64,000 nt of DNA from Secundilactobacillus collinoides DSM 20515 = JCM 1123 (GCF_001435975.1 NZ_AYYR01000106.1:26565-90564); one strand, 5' to 3'. Shown: positions 53,127 through 63,292, counted from the first letter of the stretch. Notes: generated by a model from the letters alone, not told the origin. Made by a program: numbers and translations.

Positions 53127-54176
53127 CTACCTATGCTCCTCCAAATACCTAACCGCCTGCTTAAAGCTTGTCACAGGGACCACTTTCATGTTCGGTGCGA
53201 CCTTCTTTGCTGTCTTTTTGGCCATTTGATAATTTGTCTCGTGGTGTTCTTCCAGTTTCAAGACAGCCTTTGTTGGTTTGACGTACGGTGCGAAGAAAAT
53301 GGTTGCGCCCGCTTTTTTGGCTGCCACGATTTTTTTATCGATCCCGCCAATTTCGCCTACGGAGCCATCTGGATTAATGGTTCCAGTACCTGCTATCTTT
53401 CGGCCATGCCGCAAGTTGGTGTTAGTCAGTTGTGTGTAGATCTGCAGACTCATCATCAACCCGCCTGACGGACCACCGATTTGGCCGGGGTCAACGGAGA
53501 CCTTGGGCGACGTTTTAATTTTGACATTATCCGTCAGAATGATGCCGATGCCCGGTTGGCCGCTCGACAGTTTGATCAGCGGTTCCGTCACCGTATGTTT
53601 AACACCATCTCGTTGATAGGTCACCGTCAGTCTTTTGCCAACCTTTTGCTTACGAATATAATTTTGGAAACCATACGCGCTTTCGAAGTGGCGGCCGTTG
53701 ACCTTAGTAATCGTATCGCCGACTTTTAATTTGCCTTTGAACTTAGAATTTTTCTGTACTTCCATGACGTAAATGCCAAGATAATCCTTGGTCACTTTAT
53801 CGCCAGCTGCCTTTACCGCAACGGCTTTGGCCTCATTAATGGCACTTTGCATGTAAAAATTCTGCATTTTCATGTAAGTGGCGCCGCTCTGACCGCCCGT
53901 GACACTTTTTTCGGTATCAATCTCGTGGTACGGCAAGACCTTTGCTAAGGCATATGTAATTGGTCTGGCCCGCGCAAGTTCCACCGTCATGATCATGTAT
54001 TCTCCAGATCGTTTATCCGGATGTTTTTTAATGCTGACAAACGACTTCAAATTGGTTCCCGAACCAGGTGTTTCAATGTAGTAAGGCAGCGGCCAAAAGA
54101 GCCCCACCAAAACTAAGATTCCCGCAATAACGCCAAGGGTAATCTTAGTGATACGTTTCCTCAGTATCTTTTTCAT
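53127..54176 (-). CDS. SepM-type PDZ/Lon-like serine protease
   Basis: About 349 residues from ATG 54176. One N-terminal membrane span (ITLGVIAGILVLVGLFWPLPYYI), PDZ domain (~120-200; GKLKVGDTITKVNGRH) and Lon-type proteolytic domain with catalytic Ser in GGPSGGLMMSLQIY and Lys in GGIDKKIVAAKKAGA (Ser-Lys dyad). Family members process pheromones in streptococci; substrate here unknown. Downstream of coaD with a 13-bp ORF overlap region, so likely co-transcribed. Confidence 0.9.
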   Translation of the reverse strand: MKKILRKRITKITLGVIAGILVLVGLFWPLPYYIETPGSGTNLKSFVSIKKHPDKRSGEYMIMTVELARARPITYALAKVLPYHEIDTEKSVTGGQSGATYMKMQNFYMQSAINEAKAVAVKAAGDKVTKDYLGIYVMEVQKNSKFKGKLKVGDTITKVNGRHFESAYGFQNYIRKQKVGKRLTVTYQRDGVKHTVTEPLIKLSSGQPGIGIILTDNVKIKTSPKVSVDPGQIGGPSGGLMMSLQIYTQLTNTNLRHGRKIAGTGTINPDGSVGEIGGIDKKIVAAKKAGATIFFAPYVKPTKAVLKLEEHHETNYQMAKKTAKKVAPNMKVVPVTSFKQAVRYLEEHR

Positions 54177-54189
54177 AAACTCCCCATCC

Positions 54190-54660
54190 TCACTTCTCAG
54201 CAAGTGCCGCCGCTACTGCGGGTGGTACCAATTCTGAAATATCCCCGCCGAAGTGCAGCACCTCTTTCAAAAGGCTCGATGAGATGAACGCATACTTAGC
54301 ATCAGTCAGTAAAAACAGCGTCTCAATACCATTGTCTAAGTAGTGGTTCATCTGCGCGATACCTGCTTCGTACTCGTAATCTTTTGAATTGCGAAGTCCC
54401 CGTAAAATCACACTGGCGTTGACCGATTTCACAAAATCCACCGTTAGGCCGCCCTCGGTCCGTACCGTTACGTTGGGTAAATCAGCAACACTTTTCTGAA
54501 TCAGTGCCACCCGCTCATCAGGTGTAAATAGTGATCGTTTACTGATGTTAGTCCCAACGGTCACGATCAGTTCATCAAATAAGTGACTTGCCCGCTGAAT
54601 TAAATTCAAATGCCCCTTCGTTAAGGGATCAAAACTACCTGGAAATACTGCTTTAGTCAT
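54190..54660 (-). CDS. coaD: phosphopantetheine adenylyltransferase
   Basis: 156 residues from ATG 54660; the ORF extends further into rsmD but the family starts MTKAVFPGSFDPLTKGH. Nucleotidyltransferase (T/H)xGH motif as TKGHLNL, and ISSSLLKEV near the end. Makes dephospho-CoA from phosphopantetheine and ATP. The start lies four bases after the rsmD stop, whose end contains GAGGAGGGG. Confidence 0.96.
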   Translation of the reverse strand: MTKAVFPGSFDPLTKGHLNLIQRASHLFDELIVTVGTNISKRSLFTPDERVALIQKSVADLPNVTVRTEGGLTVDFVKSVNASVILRGLRNSKDYEYEAGIAQMNHYLDNGIETLFLLTDAKYAFISSSLLKEVLHFGGDISELVPPAVAAALAEK

Positions 54661-54664
54661 CAGT

Positions 54665-55225
54665 CTACCCCTCCTCTGGCATTTCATATATAGTAACCTT
54701 GGTAATGCCGTATGATTTTTGTTCAACCAGTTTAGCAGCACCGACCGTTTCAGGCAGATTGGCTTCCTGATTAGTCTCACACATGATACAGCATTCTGGT
54801 GCCAATAGGGACAGCTCCTGTAATAGGTCGATTTCTTTCATGATTTTTTGTTCCCGATACGGCGGATCAAAATAAACCAGATTGAAGGACATTCCTTGTT
54901 CCTGCAGAGTTTTAAGCATTTTTTCAGCGTCACGTTTATAAACCGTGAACTTGTCGGGCTCTTTCGTAACTTCGATATTTTGATGAATCGTCTTGATTGC
55001 AGCCCCTTGACGATCAATCAAAACCGCATGGTCAATCCCGCGAGAAACGCCTTCAATACTCAAACCGCCGGAGCCCGCGAATAAGTCCAAACTGGTTCCA
55101 CCGTTAAAGTAGGGACCAATAATGTTGAAAATGGCTTCTTTGACCTTATCCGTCGTTGGCCGCGTCTTCATACCGGGAACCGCGCGCAAACGTCGACCAC
55201 CGTATTCTCCTGAAATCACTCGCAT
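54665..55225 (-). CDS. rsmD: 16S rRNA (guanine966-N2)-methyltransferase
   Basis: 186 residues. Start MRVISGEYGGRRL, SAM-binding DLFAGSGGLSIEG and catalytic NLVYFDPPYREQ. Methylates G966 in 16S rRNA. The ATG immediately follows the ylbG stop; ylbG-rsmD-coaD-sepM is a conserved Firmicutes order. Confidence 0.95.
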   Translation of the reverse strand: MRVISGEYGGRRLRAVPGMKTRPTTDKVKEAIFNIIGPYFNGGTSLDLFAGSGGLSIEGVSRGIDHAVLIDRQGAAIKTIHQNIEVTKEPDKFTVYKRDAEKMLKTLQEQGMSFNLVYFDPPYREQKIMKEIDLLQELSLLAPECCIMCETNQEANLPETVGAAKLVEQKSYGITKVTIYEMPEEG

Positions 55226-55516
55226 CTAATCGTCGTCCTCCTCGGAATCAGTTTGATCCTCTTTAGCGACTGGATTACCCGATAGCCCCAGGAGATCGAT
55301 CAATTCTTTATGCGGCGAAGTAATGATTCGCTTTACGAACCGAAGCTGCCGCAACTGTTCGGTCGTTTCGGCAGCTTTATCTGTGTTGACATAGAGTACA
55401 GCATACCGCATCCGCTTAGAAACGTACGCAACGTGCCCATACCGTTTTAATTGCCGTACCTGTCTTAAATTGGACACGTAAACGACTAAATCTTCTCTTT
55501 CTTGAATTGCCGGCAT
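55226..55516 (-). CDS. YlbG-family (DUF2129) protein
   Basis: 96 residues. DLVVYVSNLRQVRQLKRYGHVAYVSKRMRYAVLYVN (in pieces) is the typical YlbG domain. Acidic tail (DQTDSEEDDD). Role unknown. Between ftsW and rsmD on the same strand, start three bases after the ftsW stop region. Confidence 0.9.
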   Translation of the reverse strand: MPAIQEREDLVVYVSNLRQVRQLKRYGHVAYVSKRMRYAVLYVNTDKAAETTEQLRQLRFVKRIITSPHKELIDLLGLSGNPVAKEDQTDSEEDDD

Positions 55517-55519
55517 TGT

Positions 55520-56680
55520 TTACTGCCCCTTTCTTTTTGCAATTTTTTCCTGTGCACTGACGTTTATCAGCAGTCCCAAACAAAGCGTCAGCGACATCAT
55601 ACTAGAACCACCGTAACTAATAAACGGGAACGTCACCCCAGTGATTGGCAGAAAGCCAACCACGCCGCCAATATTCACAAATGCCTGAAGTGCAAAGTAA
55701 GTCGCCACACCGTAGCACACCATAATATTAAACGTGTTTTCCGAATGAATGCCGATATAAATTGCCCGACAAACAATAAATGCTAACAAACACAGAATAA
55801 TGATAATACCAATTAGTCCAAGCTCTTCACTGATGATCGACATAATAAAGTCGGTGTTAGGCTCTGGCAAGTACCCGCGTTTTTGAATCGAATTGCCCAG
55901 GCCGACCCCGAATAACCCGCCGTTACTAATCGCGTAATAGGAGTTCACCAACTGCAATCCTGAACCGCTCTGGTGGCCAAACGGATCTACGAAAGCGACG
56001 ATTCGTGCTAATTTATAGTTTGATACATTGGTGGCTTTCCCAATTTTAAACATAATTGGCAGTAACACGCAAAAATAAAATGCAATACCACTGCCAACAA
56101 TCGCGAGCATAAGCTTGTAAGAGAACCCGCTGCCGAGATACATCATGACTAAGATGCCAGTAATGATCACGGCGCTCCCCATATCAGGTTGCACCAGCAC
56201 CAAGCCAATCATAAATGCACTAAGAATGATCGGTTTGGCATTGATTCCCCACCAGTGACCGCTGAGCATCGGTTTTTCATCGCTGCGCCGACCAAGGCGC
56301 GATGCCGTTGCGACAATCAAAAAGAATTTGACAAATTCTGCCGGTTGAATATTGATTGGCCCAAATGAAATCCAGCCCGAAGCACCGTTAATGGTTTTCC
56401 CAGCGGCCAGCAACCATATCAATACACAATCAAGTAAGATCATGCCGATCCAGTAAAACTGCTTGTAGTGCAGATACCGGGTATTCATGGCTGTCATAAA
56501 GATCGTGATGCCAAGCCCAATCACTACCCAAAACGCCTGTCGCACCAAATAAGCACTCGGCGTCGTGCCGTTTTCCACCGCGACGTTAGAGCTTGCCGAA
56601 TAGACCATCACAATCCCGATGGCACAGAGTATCAAATATGGTACGATCAAAAAATAATCTAAGTCTCTTAACCTTTTCAT
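55520..56680 (-). CDS. ftsW: FtsW/RodA-family glycosyltransferase
   Basis: 386 residues with about ten membrane spans. SEDS signatures: IQPAEFVKFFLI, VLVQPDMGSAVII, GGLFGVGLGNSIQKRGYLPEPNTDFIMSIISEELG (in pieces) and FPFISYGGSSMMSL. Polymerises peptidoglycan from lipid II. The GLGNSIQKRGYLPE stretch and the position before ylbG favour FtsW over RodA, but I cannot exclude the other paralogue. Confidence 0.9.
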   Translation of the reverse strand: MKRLRDLDYFLIVPYLILCAIGIVMVYSASSNVAVENGTTPSAYLVRQAFWVVIGLGITIFMTAMNTRYLHYKQFYWIGMILLDCVLIWLLAAGKTINGASGWISFGPINIQPAEFVKFFLIVATASRLGRRSDEKPMLSGHWWGINAKPIILSAFMIGLVLVQPDMGSAVIITGILVMMYLGSGFSYKLMLAIVGSGIAFYFCVLLPIMFKIGKATNVSNYKLARIVAFVDPFGHQSGSGLQLVNSYYAISNGGLFGVGLGNSIQKRGYLPEPNTDFIMSIISEELGLIGIIIILCLLAFIVCRAIYIGIHSENTFNIMVCYGVATYFALQAFVNIGGVVGFLPITGVTFPFISYGGSSMMSLTLCLGLLINVSAQEKIAKRKGQ

Positions 56681-57177
56681 TTAACTATCCCCACACTCGT
56701 GAATACACCTGCATACTGCAAGTCCTTTAAATTATAGCATACCCGCGAAAAATCGTGCTGGTTGATAATGAAGCTTAAGTAAATAATTTAAAGAGCGTAA
56801 AAAGAAACAATCTGAGAACGGCACATAAACGCAATTAGCTGGAAATACTGGTCTTGGGTTTGTTAATAACTGCGCTGAGTGACCGGTCTCTGCTTCCTGA
56901 GACTCGTTTCCACTCAGTTGCAGCACAAGCGTAAATTTGAATTTTTTCCTGACTGATTGAAGGAAAGCGCCTGGCACAAGGCCTTTAGTGGATCGAAACT
57001 CACTTCAACTAGGAACACCACGTTGCAGCTACTACTTAGGCAAAAATAAAAAAGCGCCGCTGAATCCTGCCGCCTGCCTTAATAAATAGTGGCCATTCAC
57101 TTATCCAAAAGGCGTTTCTGATATCTATCCCAACCAATCATAGCGCAAAAAGTGCACCAAACAGTTTTTTCTCAACG
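56681..57177. other. 500-bp intergenic stretch between typA and ftsW
   Basis: No supported ORF. It holds a GGTCTCTGCTTC..GAGAC palindrome (about 56884-56903) related to the block at 52.9-53.1 kb, and a weak stem with T-run near 57050-57120 (minus strand GGCGCTTTTTT). Presumably contains the ftsW promoter. Confidence 0.5.
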
Positions 57178-57213
57178 CAAAAAAGCCAGCCGCAATCTGC
57201 GACTGGCTTTTTA
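57178..57213 (-). terminator. typA terminator
   Basis: Minus strand AAAAAGCCAGTCGCAG, loop, CTGCGGCTGGCTTTTTTGCG-like arms; 25 bases after the typA stop. Confidence 0.85.
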
Positions 57214-57237
57214 ATTCAGACAACTCAGAATCGTGAA

Positions 57238-59082
57238 TTAGTTCCGTGAACCGGCACGACGCTTCTTAGCTTCTTTTTCACGAGTATTCGTGTCAAGAAT
57301 CTGCTTACGTAAGCGTACGTGGTTAGGGGTTACTTCACAGAATTCATCTTCGTTCAAGAATTCAAGTGATTCTTCAAGTGATAAGTGGGTTGGCGTCTTG
57401 ATTCGAGCCATGTCGTCAGAACCGGCGGCACGAACGTTGGTCAAGTTCTTACCCTTTGTGATGTTGACCGTAATGTCGTTTTCACGACTGTTTTGGCCGA
57501 CAATCATCCCTTCGTACACATCGGTACCTGGGTCGATCAACAAGGTCCCACGAGATTCAACACCCATCATTGCGTAGGTGGTTGCTTTACCGGCATTCAT
57601 TGATACCAAAGTACCCTTAGTCCGGCCTGGGTGCCAGTTCTTGATCACTGGTGCATACTTTTCAAAGGTGTGGTTCAAAATACCATACCCACGAGTCATT
57701 GACATGAATTCGGTTGAATAACCGATCAACCCACGTGATGGGGCGATAAACGTCAAACGAGACTGGCCGTTATCAGTTGATTCCATGTTTTGCATTTCAC
57801 CTTTACGTTGTGACAAACTGTCAATAACGCTACCAGTGTATTCTTCAGGGGTGTCGATTTGAACCTCTTCAAATGGTTCGCTCATAACACCGTCAATATC
57901 GCGGTAGATAACTTCTGGCCGTGATACTTGTAATTCGAAGCCTTCACGACGAAGGGTTTCAATCAGAATTGACAAATGCAATTCACCACGACCTGAAACG
58001 ACCCATGCGCCTGGTTCGTCGGTGTCATCGACACGCAGCGAAACATCGGTTTCCAATTCAGTCTTCAACCGGTCTTCCAATTGACGACTCGTCACGAACT
58101 TGCCGTCTTGGCCGGCAAATGGTGAGTTGTTGGTTTGGAAAGTCATTTGCAGGGTTGGTTCGTCGATTCGTAAGATTGGTAATGCTTCAGGGGTGCTTGG
58201 GTCAACGACAGTTTCACCAACGTTGATATCTTCCATCCCAGAAACAGCAATCAAATCACCGGCTTTAGCCGTCTTGATCTCCAAACGCTTCAGGCCGAAG
58301 AACCCGAATAATTTAGTAACCCGGAAGTTCTTCTTAGTGCCGTCAAGCTTCATAACCGTAACGTTGTCACCAACACTAACGGTACCTCGGAAGATCCGGC
58401 CAATGCCGACACGACCAACGAAGTCGTTGTAGTCCAACATGGCAACTTGGAACTGTAATGGTTCGTCAGAGTTGTCAATTGGAGATGGAATGTGTTCAAC
58501 AATAGTGTCAAACACTGGCTTCATAGTGTGTTCTTGCGTTGCTAAGTCTGAGTCGTAGCTTGAAGTTCCGTTCATAGCTGAAGCGTAGATCACTGGGAAG
58601 TCCAGTTGGTCTTCGTCAGCACCTAATTCGATGAACAAATCAAGCACTTCATCAACAACCTCTTCAGGACGGGCGCCAGGACGGTCAACCTTGTTGATCA
58701 CAACGATTGGGGTCAAGTGTTGGTCTAAGGCTTTCTTCAAAACGAAACGGGTTTGTGGCATGGTCCCTTCAAAGGCATCAACAACCAGCAAAACACCGTC
58801 AACCATCCGCATGATCCGTTCAACTTCACCACCGAAATCGGCATGTCCTGGGGTATCCAAGATGTTGATCTGCTTGTCGCCGTAACGAACGGCAGTGTTT
58901 TTAGAAAGGATTGTGATCCCACGTTCCCGTTCAATGGCGTTAGAATCCAAAGCCCGGTCTTCAATCTGAACGTGTTCGTCCAAAGTGTCAGATTGTTTCA
59001 ATAATTCATTAACCAACGTCGTCTTACCGTGGTCAACGTGGGCGATAATTGCAATGTTTCGAATATCATCTCTGGTTTTCAA
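57238..59082 (-). CDS. typA: ribosome-associated GTPase TypA/BipA
   Basis: About 614 residues from a TTG at 59082 (AGGAAG upstream), which gives the family start [22 protein letters not shown] (in parts); the open frame runs 36 bases further. P-loop [30 protein letters not shown], domains EF-Tu-like, EFG_C and the TypA-specific C-terminus ([21 protein letters not shown]). Works in ribosome assembly and stress. Confidence 0.96.
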   Translation of the reverse strand: MKTRDDIRNIAIIAHVDHGKTTLVNELLKQSDTLDEHVQIEDRALDSNAIERERGITILSKNTAVRYGDKQINILDTPGHADFGGEVERIMRMVDGVLLVVDAFEGTMPQTRFVLKKALDQHLTPIVVINKVDRPGARPEEVVDEVLDLFIELGADEDQLDFPVIYASAMNGTSSYDSDLATQEHTMKPVFDTIVEHIPSPIDNSDEPLQFQVAMLDYNDFVGRVGIGRIFRGTVSVGDNVTVMKLDGTKKNFRVTKLFGFFGLKRLEIKTAKAGDLIAVSGMEDINVGETVVDPSTPEALPILRIDEPTLQMTFQTNNSPFAGQDGKFVTSRQLEDRLKTELETDVSLRVDDTDEPGAWVVSGRGELHLSILIETLRREGFELQVSRPEVIYRDIDGVMSEPFEEVQIDTPEEYTGSVIDSLSQRKGEMQNMESTDNGQSRLTFIAPSRGLIGYSTEFMSMTRGYGILNHTFEKYAPVIKNWHPGRTKGTLVSMNAGKATTYAMMGVESRGTLLIDPGTDVYEGMIVGQNSRENDITVNITKGKNLTNVRAAGSDDMARIKTPTHLSLEESLEFLNEDEFCEVTPNHVRLRKQILDTNTREKEAKKRRAGSRN

Positions 59083-59183
59083 AGTGTGTATCTTCCTTTC
59101 ATAGTGACTCGTTATCAAACCTGTTTATTTAAAAATGGTTAAACCTGGCCGCGCAATGAGCACTCTACGCTGACCTTGCGCCA

Positions 59184-59211
59184 TAAAAAAACTGTGACTA
59201 AGTGTCACAGT
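59184..59211 (-). terminator. terminator of the suhB operon
   Basis: Minus strand ACTGTGAC, loop ACTTA, GTCACAGT, seven T; nine bases after the stop. Confidence 0.9.
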
Positions 59212-59219
59212 CAGACGCT

Positions 59220-59996
59220 TTAACCGATGATTGGCAGAATGTCTTGTTGTGCTTTTTCCGTTGCTACCATTACGAAGTCTGATGATAGCATACTAAGTGG
59301 CGTCCCGTCAACTCTAGTTACCCGAAGTCCCAAGGTTTCGGCCAAAATTTTTCCAGCGCCAAAATCCCAAGGTTTTAAATAGGAAACATACGTAATAAGT
59401 TCACCAGTTAACATGTGACTGAACTCAATCCCAGCAGAGCCATACGCCCGTAATCCCGCGCTTTGCCGCACGACTTCCGGCATATTCATCTGCTGTTCTG
59501 TAATTAGCGGTCCGCTTATTGCAACAAGGCCATCGCGTAACGCCAAATTGGCCGGTTTTGTCAATGGCTGGTCGTTCTTGAAAACGCCCAATGACGGCCC
59601 ACCGGAGTATAACACATTGGCCATCACATCGTAAATGTACCCTAAAACACCCCGACCGTCAATATACAACGCAATCATCATCGCAAAGTGGTCGCGCTGT
59701 TTGACAAAGTTCATCGTCCCGTCAATGGGATCAACGACCCAGACCCATCCGGTCGTGTCGGTGACACTGTCACCGAAGCCTTCTTCACCTAAGACTTGAC
59801 TATCCGGTGAAAAGGCTCTGATCTTGCTCACTAGTAAACGTTCATTTTCTTTATCAACGTTGGTGACCAGATCCTTCCGACCCGTTTTTTCATCAACGTT
59901 TAACGGCGTCGTCATCCGTTGCAGAACAAGGGCACGTGACGCTTTCAGCCAAGTTTTCACAGTCTGGTCAACTTCAGCAAGTGTCGGCTCCGTCAT
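59220..59996 (-). CDS. inositol monophosphatase family protein
   Basis: 258 residues. Metal-site motifs GEEGFGD (~70) and WVVDPIDGTMNFVKQ (~87-101), and WDFGAGKILAETLG near the end. Magnesium-dependent sugar-phosphate phosphatase; actual substrate unknown (suhB-like). It is coupled by ATGA overlap to the UPF0223 gene upstream. Confidence 0.9.
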   Translation of the reverse strand: MTEPTLAEVDQTVKTWLKASRALVLQRMTTPLNVDEKTGRKDLVTNVDKENERLLVSKIRAFSPDSQVLGEEGFGDSVTDTTGWVWVVDPIDGTMNFVKQRDHFAMMIALYIDGRGVLGYIYDVMANVLYSGGPSLGVFKNDQPLTKPANLALRDGLVAISGPLITEQQMNMPEVVRQSAGLRAYGSAGIEFSHMLTGELITYVSYLKPWDFGAGKILAETLGLRVTRVDGTPLSMLSSDFVMVATEKAQQDILPIIG

Positions 59997-60292
59997 CGTT
60001 CTTCCCTCCCCGTGCTCATTTTGACTGATTTTTTAGTGGTTTCACGAGATGTTTTCATTGTTAAATAAATACTGTAGCCAGTGACCTTACTAAAGGCTTT
60101 ATCCAGCTGCTTTTCTTGAGATTTTGAAGTCACAATCGTTTTAAACGCCCGGTAAGCATCCGTCAGCTCGCTAATTAAAACGCCCTGTGATAACTCGTAC
60201 GCATTTTCAACCAGCTGATAAAAATGGGTCACCGTAATAATTTCATCGGTCGTCCAATCATCCGCTAAAGGGTACGCATAGTTTTCACTCAT
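59993..60292 (-). CDS. UPF0223 family protein
   Basis: 99 residues. MSENYAYPLADDWTTDEIITVTHFYQLVENAYE (in pieces) is the typical UPF0223 start, a four-helix protein of unknown function. Located before suhB as in many Firmicutes. Coupled by four-base overlaps on both sides. Confidence 0.9.
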   Translation of the reverse strand: MSENYAYPLADDWTTDEIITVTHFYQLVENAYELSQGVLISELTDAYRAFKTIVTSKSQEKQLDKAFSKVTGYSIYLTMKTSRETTKKSVKMSTGREER

Positions 60293-61230
60293 TCTGTTCC
60301 ACCTAACTTTCCGTTTTCAATCTCGGTAATGGTTTGTCTCAGTTGGGAAATAATCGTCTCAAAATCCGTTTCTTCCGAATCAGACAATGTCAGGTCAGTC
60401 AGTCGGCGCACACCCGCCAAGCTTACAAGCACGGGCGTACTGATGGCTAGAGCCCCCACCTCGTGCTCAGTCTGAATATTCGAGACTGTTGCAATCAGCG
60501 GCCGGTCTTCAACCAACGCCATCAGTAACCGGTCCAGGGCCAAATCTTGAATTGCCCAATTGTCCATCAGCGACTGACTTGAACTTGCCGCTTCCAAGTT
60601 GGCGATGTCTTCGGCACTGAAATGGTTATCCTGATTTGCTAGGTACATCAGGACAGGCGCAGGACCAACGTAACTGCGGCTCCAGACGATCAACTGCTGC
60701 TGTGGCGTCCCAACGACTAACGCGCTCACGTCATTTTCACCAACACGCAGCCGGTCCTTTAATTGTGACTGCAAGAATAAAGTCTGGCTGAAGGTGCCAA
60801 CGCCCAGCAGCTGCGTCTGCGGTAAACCGGAAAAACGCCAGGCAAAATAGACCAGTAGTTCATCAAATGGTGCCGAAATCAAAATCTTACCTTTAAACCC
60901 GTTCTCAATCACGCTGTTCACAAGTTTTCGAAACTTGGGCATTATCCCTTGAACGTAAGTCAACATGTCCTCAGCCGCAATTTGTGGCCGTTCCAGCGCA
61001 ATCACAACAACGTCGGCACTGGCAAGATCTTCGTTTTTTCCAACGGTGAGTGAAAACTGTTGGCAAAGGTGCGCAGCTGTCACTAACGCAGACAGCGCGG
61101 TGTCAGAATTTTCAGTTTCACTTTCAACCGGCAAAACGATACCCGCGACTGATGGATCCTTCATGATCATCGTTGTTAAAAAACTGTCAATTCGCGATGT
61201 ATCCCCACAAATAACGACTTTGGCTTTCAT
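60289..61230 (-). CDS. lactate-dehydrogenase-like protein lacking catalytic residues
   Basis: About 313 residues from ATG 61230 (GGAGGG upstream). The fold pattern follows L-lactate/malate dehydrogenase: N-terminal Rossmann strand KAKVVICGDTSRIDSFL, ADVVVIALERPQI where real enzymes have the NAD loop, and ILISAPFDELLVYFAW matching the VASNPVDILTY region. At the GTxLDTxR site it reads GVGTFSQTLFL, and the GEHGD catalytic histidine site reads VVGTPQQQL; neither the Arg nor the His is kept. It is probably not an active dehydrogenase; perhaps structural or regulatory. Operon with UPF0223 and the phosphatase. Confidence 0.75.
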   Translation of the reverse strand: MKAKVVICGDTSRIDSFLTTMIMKDPSVAGIVLPVESETENSDTALSALVTAAHLCQQFSLTVGKNEDLASADVVVIALERPQIAAEDMLTYVQGIMPKFRKLVNSVIENGFKGKILISAPFDELLVYFAWRFSGLPQTQLLGVGTFSQTLFLQSQLKDRLRVGENDVSALVVGTPQQQLIVWSRSYVGPAPVLMYLANQDNHFSAEDIANLEAASSSQSLMDNWAIQDLALDRLLMALVEDRPLIATVSNIQTEHEVGALAISTPVLVSLAGVRRLTDLTLSDSEETDFETIISQLRQTITEIENGKLGGTE

Positions 61231-61317
61231 AGACAACCCTCCATTTCCTCATAGAAGTGCTAGTCTAATTATAAGATAAAATCGTTAGGAATCAATAGAT
61301 AGAAAATTTAACGCCAA

Positions 61318-61866
61318 TCACCCAAAGAACATTTTCATGATCAGGTTCAAAATGTCGGTTTGTGTGAGCCCCCGCTCTTCACGTTGCAGGCTGTAACTTT
61401 CGTTTCTTAAAAATGCAATCAGCATATCTGCTTGAAACGTCACTTCCATAGAGGTTAAATTTGAATGCTTTCCACGGATCAACTGGCTAAAAAGTGCCGC
61501 CAGCTGCTGGTACTCGGGTCGCTGGTAGTAGCGGCGCGCAGTCTCTAGACTGCCATTGGGAAATAAACGCTGACGATGGTCACGAAATTTGAGGTACGCA
61601 GCTAAAACGTGGCGAATGGCTGTTAGGTCGACCGAACGATGCTCGAGATAGGTCTGTTGTTCGGCCACGTAATGGTCCAGCTGATCATACGCAAGTGCCA
61701 ACACAATGTCACCTTTTTTTGGAAAATTTCGATATAACGTCCCCACCCCGACACCAGCCGCTTCCGCCAGTTGGGCCATGGTGACGTGATTGACATCAAA
61801 TTGCATGAATAACTTATTGGCTGCAGCTAATACTTTCAACCGATTGTTTTGCGCGTCAATTCGCAT
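61318..61866 (-). CDS. TetR-family regulator
   Basis: 182 residues from ATG 61866 (GGAGGGG upstream). N-terminal HTH: KVLAAANKLFMQFDVNHVTMAQLAEAAGVGVGTLYRNFPKKGDIVLAL (in pieces). The ligand domain is variable. It is divergent from the MFS gene; a palindrome GAACtctttGTTC in the shared region is a likely operator. It should repress the exporter and itself. Confidence 0.9.
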   Translation of the reverse strand: MRIDAQNNRLKVLAAANKLFMQFDVNHVTMAQLAEAAGVGVGTLYRNFPKKGDIVLALAYDQLDHYVAEQQTYLEHRSVDLTAIRHVLAAYLKFRDHRQRLFPNGSLETARRYYQRPEYQQLAALFSQLIRGKHSNLTSMEVTFQADMLIAFLRNESYSLQREERGLTQTDILNLIMKMFFG

Positions 61867-61884
61867 TGAACACCCCTCCTCCAT

Positions 61885-61914
61885 TTGACAACGAACTCTT
61901 TGTTCATTTATTAT
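61885..61914 (+). promoter_or_regulatory. MFS promoter with TetR operator
   Basis: TTGACA (61885-61890), 18 bp, TATTAT (61909-61914). The palindrome GAACtctttGTTC (61893-61905) lies between -35 and -10. On the minus strand TATAAT (61914-61909) could serve the TetR gene. Confidence 0.65.
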
Positions 61915-61957
61915 AGCAGAGAATAAGTGGAATATATTCCGGAAAAGGAAGCTGTCT

Positions 61958-63292
61958 ATGTCTTATCATGTAAAACAAAGAATTATTTTGGTCATTGCCC
62001 TCTTAAGCTATTTCTTAACTGCCCTATCAAATTCGATTGTCATCACTGGACTCACCAAAATTGCCGCCGACCTGTCCATGAATCAGATCACACTCTCATG
62101 GGTTCAAAATGCGTATGGTTTAGCGTTCGGGAGTTTTTTACTGCTGAGTGGGCGCCTTAGCGATGCGCTAAGTCGGCGGACAGTGCTTAGTGTGGCTTTA
62201 GTCATTTTCATGGTTGGCTCGTTCTTAGCAGGTCTAGCCCCGACCGGAACCATCATGATTGCAGCACGCTTTTTGCAGGGAATCGGTTCGGCACTACTAG
62301 CACCGACCAGTATGGCGCTCTTAGTGGACTATTTTGAAGGCCCCGCGTTGGTAAAAGCCATAGCCTGGTACAGTTCCATTTCCGGATTGGAATCCAGCGT
62401 CGGTCTCGTTCTCGGCGGTGTATTAGCCAGTTATTGGTCATGGCGGGTCGGTTTTTATCTCAACGCCCCAGTCTGTCTGCTGATGTTGGTCTTAACCGCC
62501 AAAGTGCTGCCAAAGACTGCTCCTCAATCAGAACGATTTGATGTCATCGGCACAATCAGTTCTGTGCTCGGTTGCGGGCTGCTGGTCTATTCACTCACGG
62601 GTGCAAGCCGGGTCGGTTTAACACTGACCATCGCCATCATGATTCTTGCCATCTTTCTTCTCATTGAAAAACACCGGAGCAACGCAATTCTGCCGCTGGC
62701 CATTTTTAAAAACCGTATCCGTTCAATGGCTTATCTGAACCGAACGATCCTGAATGGCACCATCATGGGTTACTGGTTTTTTATTTCAGAGTACCTGCAG
62801 CAGGTCTATCATTATTCCCCACTGGTCACAGGATTTGCATACTTGCCAATCTCACTGACGATGTTTCTTGCCGCGGTCATCGTGCCGCGTCTGATCACCC
62901 ATTGGCACAACAAATGGACTTTTTTGGTGGCCGTCAACATCGTCTTAATTGGCTTTATTTGGGCGCTTCTCATCACTGACCAAGGATACTGGCTCAGCGT
63001 GGGAATTCCAATGCTGATTCTTGGGTGCGGTCAGGGATTGGCGTTGGCACCAAACACAAACATGGGTCTGGCTAACGTCGATGAAACCAACACCGGCGTT
63101 GCTTCTGGGCTTATCAATACCGCCCATCAATTAGGCGGCGTTCTGGGACTCGCTCTCTTCGTTAATCTCTCAAGTTCGCTGGTAAGCAGTCATCAGATGG
63201 CCGCCGAATTTCACGTGGCAATGATTGCTGCCGTTGTTATGGCGGTCATCGTTGTAGTGCTGGCATGGTTTTCTCCAAACAATGATCACTAG
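61958..63292 (+). CDS. MFS drug-efflux transporter (14-span, EmrB/QacA-like)
   Basis: 444 residues with about 12-14 membrane spans. Signature motifs: VQNAYGLAFGSFLLLSGRLSDALSRR (motif A-like), ARFLQGIGSALLAPTSMALL (motif C region of the drug:H+ antiporters) and later GCGQGLALAPNT. Exports drugs or other small compounds by proton antiport; substrate unknown. AAGGAAG precedes the ATG. Divergent TetR gene suggests inducible expression. Confidence 0.9.
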   Translation: MSYHVKQRIILVIALLSYFLTALSNSIVITGLTKIAADLSMNQITLSWVQNAYGLAFGSFLLLSGRLSDALSRRTVLSVALVIFMVGSFLAGLAPTGTIMIAARFLQGIGSALLAPTSMALLVDYFEGPALVKAIAWYSSISGLESSVGLVLGGVLASYWSWRVGFYLNAPVCLLMLVLTAKVLPKTAPQSERFDVIGTISSVLGCGLLVYSLTGASRVGLTLTIAIMILAIFLLIEKHRSNAILPLAIFKNRIRSMAYLNRTILNGTIMGYWFFISEYLQQVYHYSPLVTGFAYLPISLTMFLAAVIVPRLITHWHNKWTFLVAVNIVLIGFIWALLITDQGYWLSVGIPMLILGCGQGLALAPNTNMGLANVDETNTGVASGLINTAHQLGGVLGLALFVNLSSSLVSSHQMAAEFHVAMIAAVVMAVIVVVLAWFSPNNDH

